Source: Perilla frutescens (taxonomy: Eukaryota; Streptophyta; Magnoliopsida; Lamiales; Lamiaceae). Taken from it: 64,000 nucleotides of DNA. Under the pieces are notes generated by a model. The model was given only the letters and a program-made list of their open reading frames with translations. It was not told where the DNA came from and made no database searches. A program made the position numbers and the translations under genes. Each line of letters starts with the position of its first letter. The first letter of the stretch is position 1. Shown here piece after piece: positions 1 through 9,866 of the stretch. Location of the stretch: positions 74,793,380 through 74,857,379 of the forward strand of contig BRKX01000002.1 in the NCBI GenBank assembly GCA_026008535.1. The letters are read 5' to 3'.

Positions 1-1333
1 TGTTTCGGCGATAAGCGGGTTGTTCGGGGTCGACATGGGGAAAACTCTTGCAGCAAATAGCTTGTCTGAAAGCGATATCATATATCCATTCACTACTCTT
101 TTAGTTCCTCTGCAGGACCCTCCGACTAGTTCTCAGGTGACGGCGCCTCTACCTCCGCCGCCACCCTCAGGCATGTCTGTCCCCGTGTCGGATGGTGGTG
201 GCTCGAGCAAAACATGGATCTATGTTGTGGTTGGCGTTGTTGGGGGGATTGCTCTGGCTTCTGTTGTGGGGGCTGTGGTCTTCTTCCGTAGACGGAAGAG
301 GAGAGCGGAGCCAGCTGTTTCGTCGCAGGGCTTTGAATCTGTTCAGAAACCATTCAAGAAAGAGGGAGGTGGTGATGACTCTCAGGATTTTCTGGAAAGT
401 ATTTCCAGCATAGCACAGTCTCTCAAGGTTTATCCCTTTCAGCAACTCAAGGATGCGACAGAGGATTTCAGCCCCAGCTGTTGGATCAAGGGATCTGTTT
501 ATCGCGGAACGATCAACGGGGACTTTGCAGCCATCAAGAAAATGAGCGGAGATGTTTCCAAGGAGATAAGTCTGTTGAGCAAGATCAACCATTTCAATCT
601 GATCCGTCTCTCCGGTGTTTCTTTCAATGAAGGCAACTGGTATCTTGTTTACGAGTTCGCTTCGAATGGAGCGCTCGTTGATTGGATTCAAGAGAAGGGT
701 GGTGATCAACAGATTCTGAACTGGGACAAGCGACTGCAGATTGCTCTGGATGTGGCTGCGGGGCTAAATTATCTGCATCGTTACACTTCACCTCCACACA
801 TCCACAAAGATCTCAACAGTAGCAACGTCCTTCTTGACCGCGACTTCAGAGCCAAGATCGCAAATTTTGGTCTGGCAAGAGCTACAGAGGGTCAGGAAGG
901 CCAGTTTGCCTTGACAAGGCACATAGTCGGGACTAAAGGTTACATGGCTCCCGAGTATTTGGAGAACGGAGTAGTCTCTCCTAAGCTTGATGTGTATTCA
1001 TTTGGGGTTCTCTTGCTGGAGATTCTCACCGGAAAAGAAGTCTCCATGTTGTATGAAGAGGTAAACATGCAGTTATCGGAGGTGTTGACTCCGGTGCTGT
1101 CCGAAGGTGGACAGGAAAACATAAGCGACCTGATGGATCCTTTGTTGCTAGGAAACTATCCTCCGGACCTTGCCCTCATGCTGTTTAGAATGGTCAATAA
1201 TTGCCTCAAGAAAGATCCAGCTGAGCGCCCGAACATGGATGACATTTTTCAGTCCCTCTCAAGAATCTCTACTTCAGTGGTTTCTGGTGAATGGGCAATT
1301 AGCATCTCAGAGTCTGGGGCTGTTCCTAGATAA
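1..1333 (+). CDS. LysM receptor-like pseudokinase, LYK4/LYK5-like (5' partial)
   Basis: The frame is open from base 2, so the 5' end lies outside the window; no start is visible. What remains begins in the last LysM repeat (YPFTTLLVP), continues through a proline-rich juxtamembrane stretch, a membrane helix at about 222-290 followed by RRRKRR, and a full-length kinase-like domain to the TAA at 1331. The glycine-rich loop is degenerate, the ATP-anchoring lysine is kept (AIKK), the catalytic HRD reads HKD and the Mg-binding DFG reads NFG, while the APE motif is intact. These losses are typical of LYK4/LYK5-type receptors, which bind chitin oligomers at the plasma membrane and signal through an active CERK1-like partner. 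It is the same type as the receptor at 5223-7055, so the two are probably a tandem duplication now separated by a minus-strand gene. The choice between LYK4 and LYK5 is uncertain. Confidence 0.9.
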   Translation, partial: VSAISGLFGVDMGKTLAANSLSESDIIYPFTTLLVPLQDPPTSSQVTAPLPPPPPSGMSVPVSDGGGSSKTWIYVVVGVVGGIALASVVGAVVFFRRRKRRAEPAVSSQGFESVQKPFKKEGGGDDSQDFLESISSIAQSLKVYPFQQLKDATEDFSPSCWIKGSVYRGTINGDFAAIKKMSGDVSKEISLLSKINHFNLIRLSGVSFNEGNWYLVYEFASNGALVDWIQEKGGDQQILNWDKRLQIALDVAAGLNYLHRYTSPPHIHKDLNSSNVLLDRDFRAKIANFGLARATEGQEGQFALTRHIVGTKGYMAPEYLENGVVSPKLDVYSFGVLLLEILTGKEVSMLYEEVNMQLSEVLTPVLSEGGQENISDLMDPLLLGNYPPDLALMLFRMVNNCLKKDPAERPNMDDIFQSLSRISTSVVSGEWAISISESGAVPR

Positions 1334-2574
1334 GACGACCTAAATCATTATCAGCTTCTAGTTTTGTTTCCTGGTACCTAAATCTACATTTACATTGAAT
1401 CTGAACTATTAAATTGATAAAATTATTCTTTCTTGTAAGGATTCCAGATTGGCTCTGTTTACTTCAATAACAATTTTTTGTCTGCTTTGTCTTTGTTCGA
1501 CGCTATCTTGCTACATGAAGATATTAGACAAGGCCATCATAGCCAATCCTATTAGCCTGTATTTCAGATCCTCTATTAGATTCTGTGTTTTGGAATGCGG
1601 TTTGTTCAATCAGTGTATATTAATTACATCATGAATACACACACAGCATATTCTACTGAAATGGGACACAAAAATGAAAGTTTGCAACAGAGAATCTAGC
1701 ATCTGTAACATGCCTGAAAACTAGTTCACATGCAACACATATTCAAGTGATCACATCATCACCGACCAACTCACATTAGATGGCTGATAACAATCAAACT
1801 TATATAGGATATATCCTGAATGAGAAACTAACATTGGCATGGAAAGAACAACCTCTCAGAAGTTTATAAAATAAAAACAAAATGATAACCGTTTGATGAG
1901 AGAAATATGTAGATAAATGCTCCATAACATAAGTGATAAATAAGCAGCCACCGGACTCTTACTGGAAAAGTCTATAGGCAATGGAAATAATAATGCATGC
2001 TTCAACTACTATAGGTAGGTCTAAAAGACCTCCCCTTGTTTCATGTATGCACATGGATTCAAGCGCTCGTACCTTCCAAACTCTTGATTATCTTCTTCAC
2101 TCTAGCCCTTTGATTTCGATAATCCTGCACTTAATAATTTTGAGGCATTCTTTTACGAAATCAACAATGTTAAAGTACAAGGAGATTGGGGTGTGCTAAC
2201 CAAGTGATTCTTGACCTTAGTTGGACTTAACCTGTGAGCATTCCTTAAACCAGCAACCGAATTGATTGTTTTCGTACGAAATCTTGAGCATGGCCCGATT
2301 CATCAGTTGATATGAAAAAGATACCTCACTCTACATCACATCAGTCATGGCATAGATGACCACAGAGGTTATAACATGAAAATGGATCGAAGTAAGAGGA
2401 AACCTGTGTAAAAGAATTAGGAAAAGGAGACACGAGCTGTTATGAAGAAAGTTTAATTTGTTGACTCATTGGTCTATGAATCAACTACTCCATATAAACA
2501 TTTGTACAGCATTTTATACATTCACTCAACTCTGATGGATAATAAAAAATCCCGGTCAGGAAATATGGATTACT
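1334..2574. other. Intergenic spacer with 3' UTRs
   Basis: This holds the 3' flank of the LysM receptor gene and the 3' flank of the minus-strand thylakoid gene, so the two genes converge here. Only short open frames are present (for example 1981-2199) and none resembles a known protein. No RNA gene or transposon structure was recognised. Confidence 0.5.
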
Positions 2575-4224
2575 TCATTTCTTAGACACGTATGCATAGT
2601 ACTGCGCCATAGGAACAACAAAAGCAATTACTAATAAACCTCCAACTACAAGAGTAAATTGACCCCGTTTCTCTTCAGTCTCCTCCTTTGTTTTGAAATT
2701 AGATTCTCTTTTATTGTCTTTAGCCTTTGGTCCACCAGGATCAGGAAGGCCATCTATGGCAGCCACTAGACGTGTGGCGGAACTATAAACTGCTTCATTA
2801 TACTTTTCGTCTGTAGCTAGGACTGTGAAAATATAAACCAGTATTACTGATCAGATACTGTAGTATGACCAAAGAAAACATTGAAAATTGCTCAGACCTC
2901 TCCAAAGCCATTCCTGAAATAACTCCTTGTTATTTTCTATCACAGAGATTACTTTAAGTCAGGCATTAAGTTTTATCACTTTAAGAAGTCTCAAATAGTT
3001 TCAGCTGGAAACCAGATCCTTGAAATTCATCAAAACTATTTTCAGGTTTGCTAGCTATTCATACCCAATATTAAACCAATCAGCAAAATTCATGCATGAT
3101 AGAACATAAAATCCTCTCAGAACCAATTAATTCCATGCATGACAGAAAAATGAGAAAATTTGCTTCAATAGCTTTCTATCATCAGACATTATATTATAAA
3201 TCGACATTACTCGGATCACAAACGAAAACAAAGGTGTACCTGGGAGATTATCTGATACAATGCCATCAAGAACAGAATCACCAACAGCTTTGATGAATTC
3301 AGGTCCACCTGTAACTGCACCTTCCTTTTGACTGGTGATAAGCACTACTATGCCTTTGTTGTTTCCTTCTTCAATCGTCGGATACCATCGTTCCAATATT
3401 TGGTCAGCGTACTCAAATGCATCAGCTTTGCTCTTCAGATAAAGAAAGTAAAAAATTCAGAAAATAATAAAAAAATCTTCCTATATCCGACAACAAGAAA
3501 CAGTTGGGAAATGCGATATATAAACCTTTCATTACTGAATTCTAGTCTCTAATTTTCACTATCCTATATACTAACACAAATTTCATCATTTTGCATCAGC
3601 ATTGATTTCCCAGTTTGCTCCATGGTTTCTCCTTCACTTATCTCACCACCAACTATTGCTTCTTTTAAAATTTTAATAAGTAAAACTAACTACTTTAGGC
3701 AACATCAGGGGTAACATAGATAGATCCTTTACACATTAAATTTCACACACTACAAATGAAAAAAAAATTGTATATTTACGATGTCAACAGACTTCACTTA
3801 CGGTAAGCTTTCGGACAGTGACAACGTTAACGTGGAACCCTTTTCTTGACTCCAAATCCGTCAACAACCTCTTCAAATCCGATCTGGTGACGCGGCTGAG
3901 CACGCCGGCATCATCAACAACGTACGATTCCTTCGGAGGGCCATCGTTGAGAACATCAAATTCAGACGCGAATGCGGTGCCGGTCAGAACCGGTAAGGAG
4001 AAGTTGAGAGCCAAAGAAATGGCGAGCGCTGCTAAACCCTGATGCACATTGGAAATCCAAGCCGCGGGCTTGTCCAAAGACAGCGTTTTTACCGATTGAG
4101 AAGGCTGTTTCTTGAGATTGCAGCAAATGGGTCTGAGCCCACAGCTTGGTTTGGGTTGGAGCAGGGGCAAAGGTCGAGTCTTGAGAAGAGGGCAGAAGGA
4201 GTGAGGAGAGAGAATGGTCTCCAT
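2575..4224 (-). CDS. TLP18.3: TLP18.3-like thylakoid lumen TPM-domain protein (4 exons)
   Basis: Four coding exons on the minus strand, 4224-3802, 3432-3240, 2936-2898 and 2822-2575, all with GT-AG junctions, join into one 300-codon frame ending in TGA. The product starts with a serine/proline-rich chloroplast transit peptide, then a hydrophobic, alanine-rich segment ending in AFA just before SEFDVLND, which looks like a lumenal targeting signal. The TPM domain follows (YVVDDAGVLS near its start, NNKGIVVLIT in its middle) and a single C-terminal membrane helix ends in YVSKK. Length and order match Arabidopsis At1g54780/TLP18.3, an acid-phosphatase-like protein needed for the photosystem II repair cycle. 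The gene lies between two LysM receptors and is functionally unrelated to them. Assignment to the family is firm; exon borders were placed by eye. Confidence 0.9.
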
Positions 4225-5222
4225 TGGAGGGAAGAAACCAACAGTTTCAGAAAATAGGTTTGATGAGAGAGAAAGCGAAGAGTCGGATCATGTTTTAGTT
4301 TCTTTGATTGGTTCATGTTTTTTTGGGTGGTTTATTTGGATTTTGGGGAGGATAATATCTTAAGCTCGTGAATAATATATGTGGGTCTAGCTTTGATTTT
4401 CTTATATATTTAAATTTAATATTATTATGAAAAATATTTTTTATTTTTTTGTGATTTTCTTTGTCTGGCTGATAATAATATGAGCATATGACACAATTAT
4501 TCTTCTGACACGAATGCTCTCGAAAGCATATTTTCCCTCATTCCCTTAAGATCCGCACAATCAAATCGTTTTCTTGCAAACAACATTAATCTCTTATTTT
4601 ATTTAAATGACTTATGTCCATAAATTTGAATAGGAAATAAAAATATTGTTGAGAATAGAAGGTACCTTGGCACACAAGAAGAGAAAAGGCCTGCAGGCGC
4701 AGGAACTAAGCATTATAAAATCAGAATTATTTTTTTAGCATTATTAAACAAATGGGACTAACGCAAAATGCCAAATCTGTCACATTTTGCTCTTTTCTTG
4801 TTTCAGTTATTGTATTAGCCTCAACGCTCAAAGTCAACAACCATTTGAGTTGTTGGGATTAGCATTTTGCTTCAGAAAATGATTGGCAAACATACTTGAA
4901 CTTTTAATATCTGTTTAGCTCACTTTAGCCTCCTCCTTGTTGAATTTTGTGCAACATGAGGTTCACATTCAGACAATATTTTCTCTTGTTGTGGGAGATT
5001 TTTTCAACTGCTCATGACATGAGCATACATTCTTTATTCATTTGAAGCAGTCTGCTTATTATTGAAACTGCAAAAGTCCATGTGAATATGTTGCAAGTTA
5101 TAATTCTTCACTCAGTCAAAAATGGTTTTTTTTTTGTTTTGTTTACAGATTGATAAAAAAATGCAGATGCTAACTTCATACTTCACAATCTGATATAGCT
5201 AGGTTGAGAACTACAACAAAAA
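4225..5222. promoter_or_regulatory. Divergent intergenic region between TLP18.3-like and LysM receptor genes
   Basis: About 1 kb of AT-rich DNA separates the minus-strand TLP18.3-like start from the plus-strand LysM receptor start, so both promoters must lie here. No long open frame, repeat array or recognisable transposon end was seen. Individual promoter elements cannot be assigned with confidence. Confidence 0.45.
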
Positions 5223-7055
5223 ATGTTGATCATGAGCAAGAACCTATTCAAATTTCTTGTCATGTTATTAACCTTGTCATCATCTAAATCCCAAGGCCAA
5301 CAGCAGTATTCAGGTAATTCAGTTATGAACTGTGATGAATCTGATGAAACTGGACCATCTCCATCTTTTCTTTACACCTGCAACGTCGAAAAGCCCTCTT
5401 GCAAGGCCTACTTAATGTTCAGAACCCAACCTCCTTACCTCTCTGTCTCCTCCATTTCAAACCTCACCTCATCCGACCCTATGGAGTTGTCACGCATCAA
5501 CAACATCTCGACCTCTGATATCCTGCCTCCGGACAATGTGGTCTTCGTCCCAGTTTTGTGCTCGTGTTCAGGTCAGTACTACCGGGCAAACACCTCTTAC
5601 AAGTGCTCCAATGAGACCTACTTCACCATTGCAAACAAGACTTATCAGGGGCTCACCTCTTGTAATGAACTCAAGCGTGAAAACCCTTATGGTGAGCTCG
5701 AGTTAGTGCCCGGGTTGAATTTGCACGTGCCCCTCAGGTGTGCTTGTCCTACAGAAGAAGAGATTGCAAATGGCACCAAGTTTCTGCTCACATTCTTGAT
5801 CACTTGGCATGATTCTGTTCCTGAAATCAGTCGAAAGTTCAATGTGAGTGTCGAAAGTGTAGCTGCAGCCAATGGATTTTCTGTCGAAAATCCAGAGATT
5901 TACCCCTTCACAACTATCTTGATTCCTCTAGCAACAGAACCTCACGGTGCTCAGTTGAGATGGTCTTTCCCTATATCCTTTCCATATTCAGCAGTCCCTC
6001 ATATTAAGTCATATAAATGGCTTCGTGTCGGGGTAGGGACTGGTGCTGCTCTAGCCGTCCTTTGCTTTGCTCTCTTACTCGGATTCTTGAATTTCAAGAA
6101 AATGAAAACAACTGAAGCCTCAGGGAGATTGAAAGATAGACTGCCAGAGCAATTTTTAGATAAAGTTGTTGGTATTGGTGAAATTTTGAAGATATTCAAG
6201 TATGATGAAATTGAGGCAGCAACAGACAACTTCAGCCCACAGAAGAGGTTAAGTGAGTCCATATACCGTGGGATTCTTCGTGGGAATTTGGTAGCTGTGA
6301 AAAAAACTAGCACAGATGTGTCTAAAGAGATCAAAATTCTGAGTAATCTCAACCACTTCAATCTGATTAGCCTTTATGGCGTGTGTGAGCATGATGGAGT
6401 TTTCTATCTTGTTTACGAGTACTTGGAAGAGGGATCCCTCAAGGAGTGGCTGTGTAGAGAAAACAGCAGCTCGTTCGCCCACAGCTGGAGCCACCGGATT
6501 CTGATTGCTCTAGATGTTGCCAGTGGACTCGACTATCTGCACAACTTCACAGCTCCAGCTCATGTACACAAAGATATCAGCAGTCGAAACATTTTGCTGA
6601 ACCGAGACCTCAGGGCAAAGATAGCAAACTTCAGCCTAGCAAGAGAGCATGTGAACTCACACTCTAGCTATGTTGTTGGAGAGAAAGGCTACATGGCACC
6701 CGAGTATGTAGAAGCGGGGGAGGTCAGCCCTAAGGTAGATGTTTACGCGTTTGGGGTAGTGCTGCTGGAGTTGATCACGGGAAGAGGAGCTGTATTCGTG
6801 CAAGACGGTGAAGAAGTTCTGCTGTCCAAAGCAGTGATTGAAGCTGAGGTGAACGAACTCATTGATCCTCATCTCCAAGTCAAGAATCCACTCGGTTATG
6901 CTATTGATCAGAGTGAAGTTGGATCGCGTTTGCTGAGGTTGAGCGTCGCGTGCTTGAATCCAGAGCCTTCGAGCAGATTAAGCATGGATGAAGTTGTGAA
7001 AGGTCTGATGAAAATCCAGCCAGATGTCTACAACCCTCAGTCATTTTCTATTTAG
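5223..7055 (+). CDS. LysM receptor-like pseudokinase, LYK4/LYK5-like
   Basis: A single-exon 610-residue type I membrane protein. A signal peptide (about 1-24) precedes a three-LysM ectodomain with the CxC pairs that stabilise this fold (CSCS and CACP), many N-glycosylation sequons, a membrane helix around residues 263-287 and a kinase-like domain from about 330. The ATP lysine is kept (AVKK), but HRD reads HKD near residue 448 and DFG reads NFS near residue 470, so catalysis is unlikely. The family binds chitin oligosaccharides and works with a CERK1-type kinase. A second in-frame Met at residue 4 is an alternative start. The gene converges with the NFP-like gene, leaving only 228 bp between stop codons. 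It is the intact paralogue of the truncated receptor at the left edge. Confidence 0.93.
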   Translation: MLIMSKNLFKFLVMLLTLSSSKSQGQQQYSGNSVMNCDESDETGPSPSFLYTCNVEKPSCKAYLMFRTQPPYLSVSSISNLTSSDPMELSRINNISTSDILPPDNVVFVPVLCSCSGQYYRANTSYKCSNETYFTIANKTYQGLTSCNELKRENPYGELELVPGLNLHVPLRCACPTEEEIANGTKFLLTFLITWHDSVPEISRKFNVSVESVAAANGFSVENPEIYPFTTILIPLATEPHGAQLRWSFPISFPYSAVPHIKSYKWLRVGVGTGAALAVLCFALLLGFLNFKKMKTTEASGRLKDRLPEQFLDKVVGIGEILKIFKYDEIEAATDNFSPQKRLSESIYRGILRGNLVAVKKTSTDVSKEIKILSNLNHFNLISLYGVCEHDGVFYLVYEYLEEGSLKEWLCRENSSSFAHSWSHRILIALDVASGLDYLHNFTAPAHVHKDISSRNILLNRDLRAKIANFSLAREHVNSHSSYVVGEKGYMAPEYVEAGEVSPKVDVYAFGVVLLELITGRGAVFVQDGEEVLLSKAVIEAEVNELIDPHLQVKNPLGYAIDQSEVGSRLLRLSVACLNPEPSSRLSMDEVVKGLMKIQPDVYNPQSFSI

Positions 7056-7283
7056 ATAAGACTTAGCATAGCATAGAAGTATCTGAGGTGAATTGAAGTT
7101 CTTGAATGCTTTTGGTTTACATTTGTGTAACTTATTGCAATAAATCAGACATTCATAAATCAGCATAGGAAATGAAATGTTATCATCTTTCTATATATTC
7201 ATAAATTTGTACAAGGCTAGTAGTTTCTTTCATTTCAATTTTCAACTTCAAATATACATGAACATGACAATTAACATCAAGAT
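7056..7283. terminator. Shared 3' region of two convergent receptor genes
   Basis: 228 bp separate the stop codons of two oppositely oriented LysM receptor genes. A canonical AATAAA lies at 7139-7144 on the plus strand, a good candidate poly(A) signal for the upstream gene. Transcripts of the two genes could overlap at their 3' ends. Confidence 0.5.
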
Positions 7284-9092
7284 TCAACGAGCTATGACAG
7301 GAGCAATAACAGGGAAAACTTCCTCAGCTTCAAAGTTAGAAATCTCATACATAAGAGGAGATGATTGAACAATGAGGGAGAGGCCAAACACCACTTCTGC
7401 CATTGTAGGTCTCTCCGAGGACTTCTCCGACGTGCATGCTTTTGCCATGGCCGCCAAACTCAGAGCATCATCAATGGAGAAACACCCCTTCTTCAACTTA
7501 GGATCCATCCACCTACTCAGCCTCTCTTTCCTCTCATCTCCACCACCTCCCAAGATCCCACTTATTTCGACCCACAGCATCACGACCTCCCCATTTTCCT
7601 TACTCTCCATCACTTTCCTCCCCGAGAGAAGCTCCAACAGCACGACTCCGAAGCAAAACACATCAACATTGAGAGTCATGGAGCAAGTAGCTGCAGAGAA
7701 ATTGGAAATCTTGGCCTTAAAATTAGAATCAACAAGAATGTTGCTGGTGCTGATATCTCTGTGGACAACACTCGGTTGAGTGTGCTCGTGCATGTACTGC
7801 AGACCATTGGCTACATCTAGTGCTATAAGCAGCCTCTGCTTCCAACTCAACGCCTCCTTCGACGCCACTTTTGGGAACAGCCAGTTATCCAACGATCCAT
7901 TCTTGACGTATTCATAAACTAGGAACAGGCTCCCATCATCATCTGAGGAGACTCCCATTAACTTCACCAGATTTGCATGGTTCACTCTCTGTAATATTTG
8001 GAGCTCCTCCGCTGCATCTCGAGTTTTCTTCACTGCAACGTCTTGACCATTGATCACGGCCCTGTACATTCGTCTACCAATCCTACACCTCTCACTGAGG
8101 TTGGAGGTTGCCTTCATAACCACATCCAGATCATAAATGATCGGCTTGCAAAGATATCCCGACACACCAGGAAGCAGCTTATCCTGGAAGGTGGTTTTAG
8201 GCTCCAATCCTTGGTCTTTATAGGCCGGAATAAGACTAGCAGAAGTCGAGGAGCCGCTCCGTGCCAACATCTTGTTTTTCTTGTATTTTAGGCGGAAATA
8301 CACGGCCAGGCTAGACGAAAAAACCAGCAACACCATGATGATGCTTAAAACAGCTATGAGAATCCAATGGGGTTTGGATTGACTATACGGAGCTGAAGAA
8401 ATGAAGCTCTGCACGATAACTGGTGAGTTTACGGGTATCAGCACGGGAAGGCATATCGCAGCAGTGAAGTTTCTGTTGTTGTTGACCATCACTATGTCTG
8501 AAGATGATGCCTGAAACATATTGCTCACAGACAACACATCATCAAATGGCTGCCATACATAAGTAATAAGGTATTGAATCAATGCAGACTGGCTCGGGCT
8601 CGTGCACGTGCACTTGCAGAGCAAGGGAAAGACAACCTCCACTCCAACAGTCAAGTTGGTTGGATCAAGAGATGGATTCATGTCTTCAACCACATAAATG
8701 TTGGTTAAGTTCTGGAATGCCTTGGTTGAGACAGTGTAGAAGCTGTCATCCCTCTTCATCTGGTAAGTGACATTGGAGAAATAGTGAGAGCCATTGCTTG
8801 TGCAATTGATGGGAACCATCAGCAGCTGATCAGGGACTAGAGGAGCATCCTCAGACGCCAGATTAGTGGATGTCGCAATTTCCATACTACTTACTCCGAA
8901 CAGATGAGATATGCTTCCAAGATCCAAGTAAGGTGATTCAACGCGGTATGTAACGTATGTTGCACATGTTGCTGGGGAGTCACCTGACCATGTGAAATCT
9001 GTTTCTGCAGTGTTGTTAGGCAATGGAGCAGCTGCTGCACAGATGAGAAGCAGAGATGATATTACTGGAAAGGTATTAAGAGAGGCTGCCAT
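7284..9092 (-). CDS. NFP: NFP/NFR5-like LysM receptor pseudokinase
   Basis: A single-exon 602-residue receptor: signal peptide, three LysM repeats with CKCTC between two of them, membrane helix near residues 243-267, then a kinase-like domain. Features specific to the NFP/NFR5/LYR1 clade are LLPGVSGY in the juxtamembrane region, VVHRD kept in the catalytic loop (about residue 440), NFS replacing DFG (about 460), and an activation segment that is deleted so that NFSAATC runs almost directly into NVDVFCFGVV with no APE motif. The C-terminus ends in IVAR, as I recall for legume NFP. In legumes this protein perceives rhizobial Nod factors; in non-legumes the clade is linked to lipo-chitooligosaccharide perception in arbuscular mycorrhiza. 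It should need a kinase-active LYK partner. The start ATGGC is in good context. Orthology is strong, but ligand specificity cannot be read here. Confidence 0.92.
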   Translation of the reverse strand: MAASLNTFPVISSLLLICAAAAPLPNNTAETDFTWSGDSPATCATYVTYRVESPYLDLGSISHLFGVSSMEIATSTNLASEDAPLVPDQLLMVPINCTSNGSHYFSNVTYQMKRDDSFYTVSTKAFQNLTNIYVVEDMNPSLDPTNLTVGVEVVFPLLCKCTCTSPSQSALIQYLITYVWQPFDDVLSVSNMFQASSSDIVMVNNNRNFTAAICLPVLIPVNSPVIVQSFISSAPYSQSKPHWILIAVLSIIMVLLVFSSSLAVYFRLKYKKNKMLARSGSSTSASLIPAYKDQGLEPKTTFQDKLLPGVSGYLCKPIIYDLDVVMKATSNLSERCRIGRRMYRAVINGQDVAVKKTRDAAEELQILQRVNHANLVKLMGVSSDDDGSLFLVYEYVKNGSLDNWLFPKVASKEALSWKQRLLIALDVANGLQYMHEHTQPSVVHRDISTSNILVDSNFKAKISNFSAATCSMTLNVDVFCFGVVLLELLSGRKVMESKENGEVVMLWVEISGILGGGGDERKERLSRWMDPKLKKGCFSIDDALSLAAMAKACTSEKSSERPTMAEVVFGLSLIVQSSPLMYEISNFEAEEVFPVIAPVIAR

Positions 9093-9116
9093 TTTTATTT
9101 TTTCCTTTTCTCAAGA

Positions 9117-9500
9117 TTAGATATTAGCACACATATATAAATGATAATTGATACATGCATGGATCATTGCTAAAAGTTCACACAAAAGCCAAGGAGGATC
9201 AAGGCTAGTCATCATTGATAAATTCAAGAAAGATTGGGAGTCTTGTTTTTTATTATGTTTGAGAAGTAGATAAATATATTTAGCAAGCAAAAAGACTAGG
9301 AAGCCAACAAATATTTTGATAAAGATCCAAGTTGAGACGGCAACTACTCGTCTTTGCTTCTGAACTATGCTAGTATAAATATTATCTTCTACTTTGATAG
9401 TTTGATTTGATTCAACTAGTTGATTCCCTTTTAATATGTTAGAAATAGCATTAATCATATTATTTATAAAATTACCATTAATAGCAACTTGAAACTCCAT
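9117..9500 (-). CDS. Small hypothetical ORF upstream of the NFP-like gene
   Basis: A 127-codon open frame on the same strand as the NFP-like gene, ending 24 bp before its ATG. The predicted product has a hydrophilic start (MEFQVAINGN), one strongly hydrophobic stretch around residues 55-80 that could span a membrane, and a Cys-containing tail. I do not recognise a family. It may be a chance frame in promoter or 5'-UTR sequence, an upstream ORF controlling the receptor, or a remnant coding exon. Length in such AT-rich DNA makes it worth noting, but nothing proves translation. Confidence 0.3.
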   Translation of the reverse strand: MEFQVAINGNFINNMINAISNILKGNQLVESNQTIKVEDNIYTSIVQKQRRVVAVSTWIFIKIFVGFLVFLLAKYIYLLLKHNKKQDSQSFLNLSMMTSLDPPWLLCELLAMIHACINYHLYMCANI

Positions 9501-9866
9501 AATCTTTTCTTTTTTTCAGCCAAAAACTACATAATCTTATTTTATCCAAAAATGGCTGGACATAATTTATAAGACAATGCAATGACAGAAAAAGGCATAC
9601 AAAGTGATGGAAAAATCACCTATTAATATACATACAAATACAATAGAGTGACCAACACTCACAGCCCTGAATCAGTACAAAGTTAGATAAAATACAGTAT
9701 CGTCATAACAATTAACACCACTATAATGGAACATCATCAAGCCACACCAATTTTCTAAGTCACAAAATATGTTCCATTTCCTTCATCCTCAACATGTATT
9801 TTCCGTTTGTCGCCATAGAGCGAAACATCAAAGGACTTGCAGTCGAAAGAGCAGAAACCCGCGATT

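Noticed and set aside
1981..2199. 72-codon plus-strand frame between two genes
   Set aside because: No recognisable domain on either strand and no splice or promoter support.
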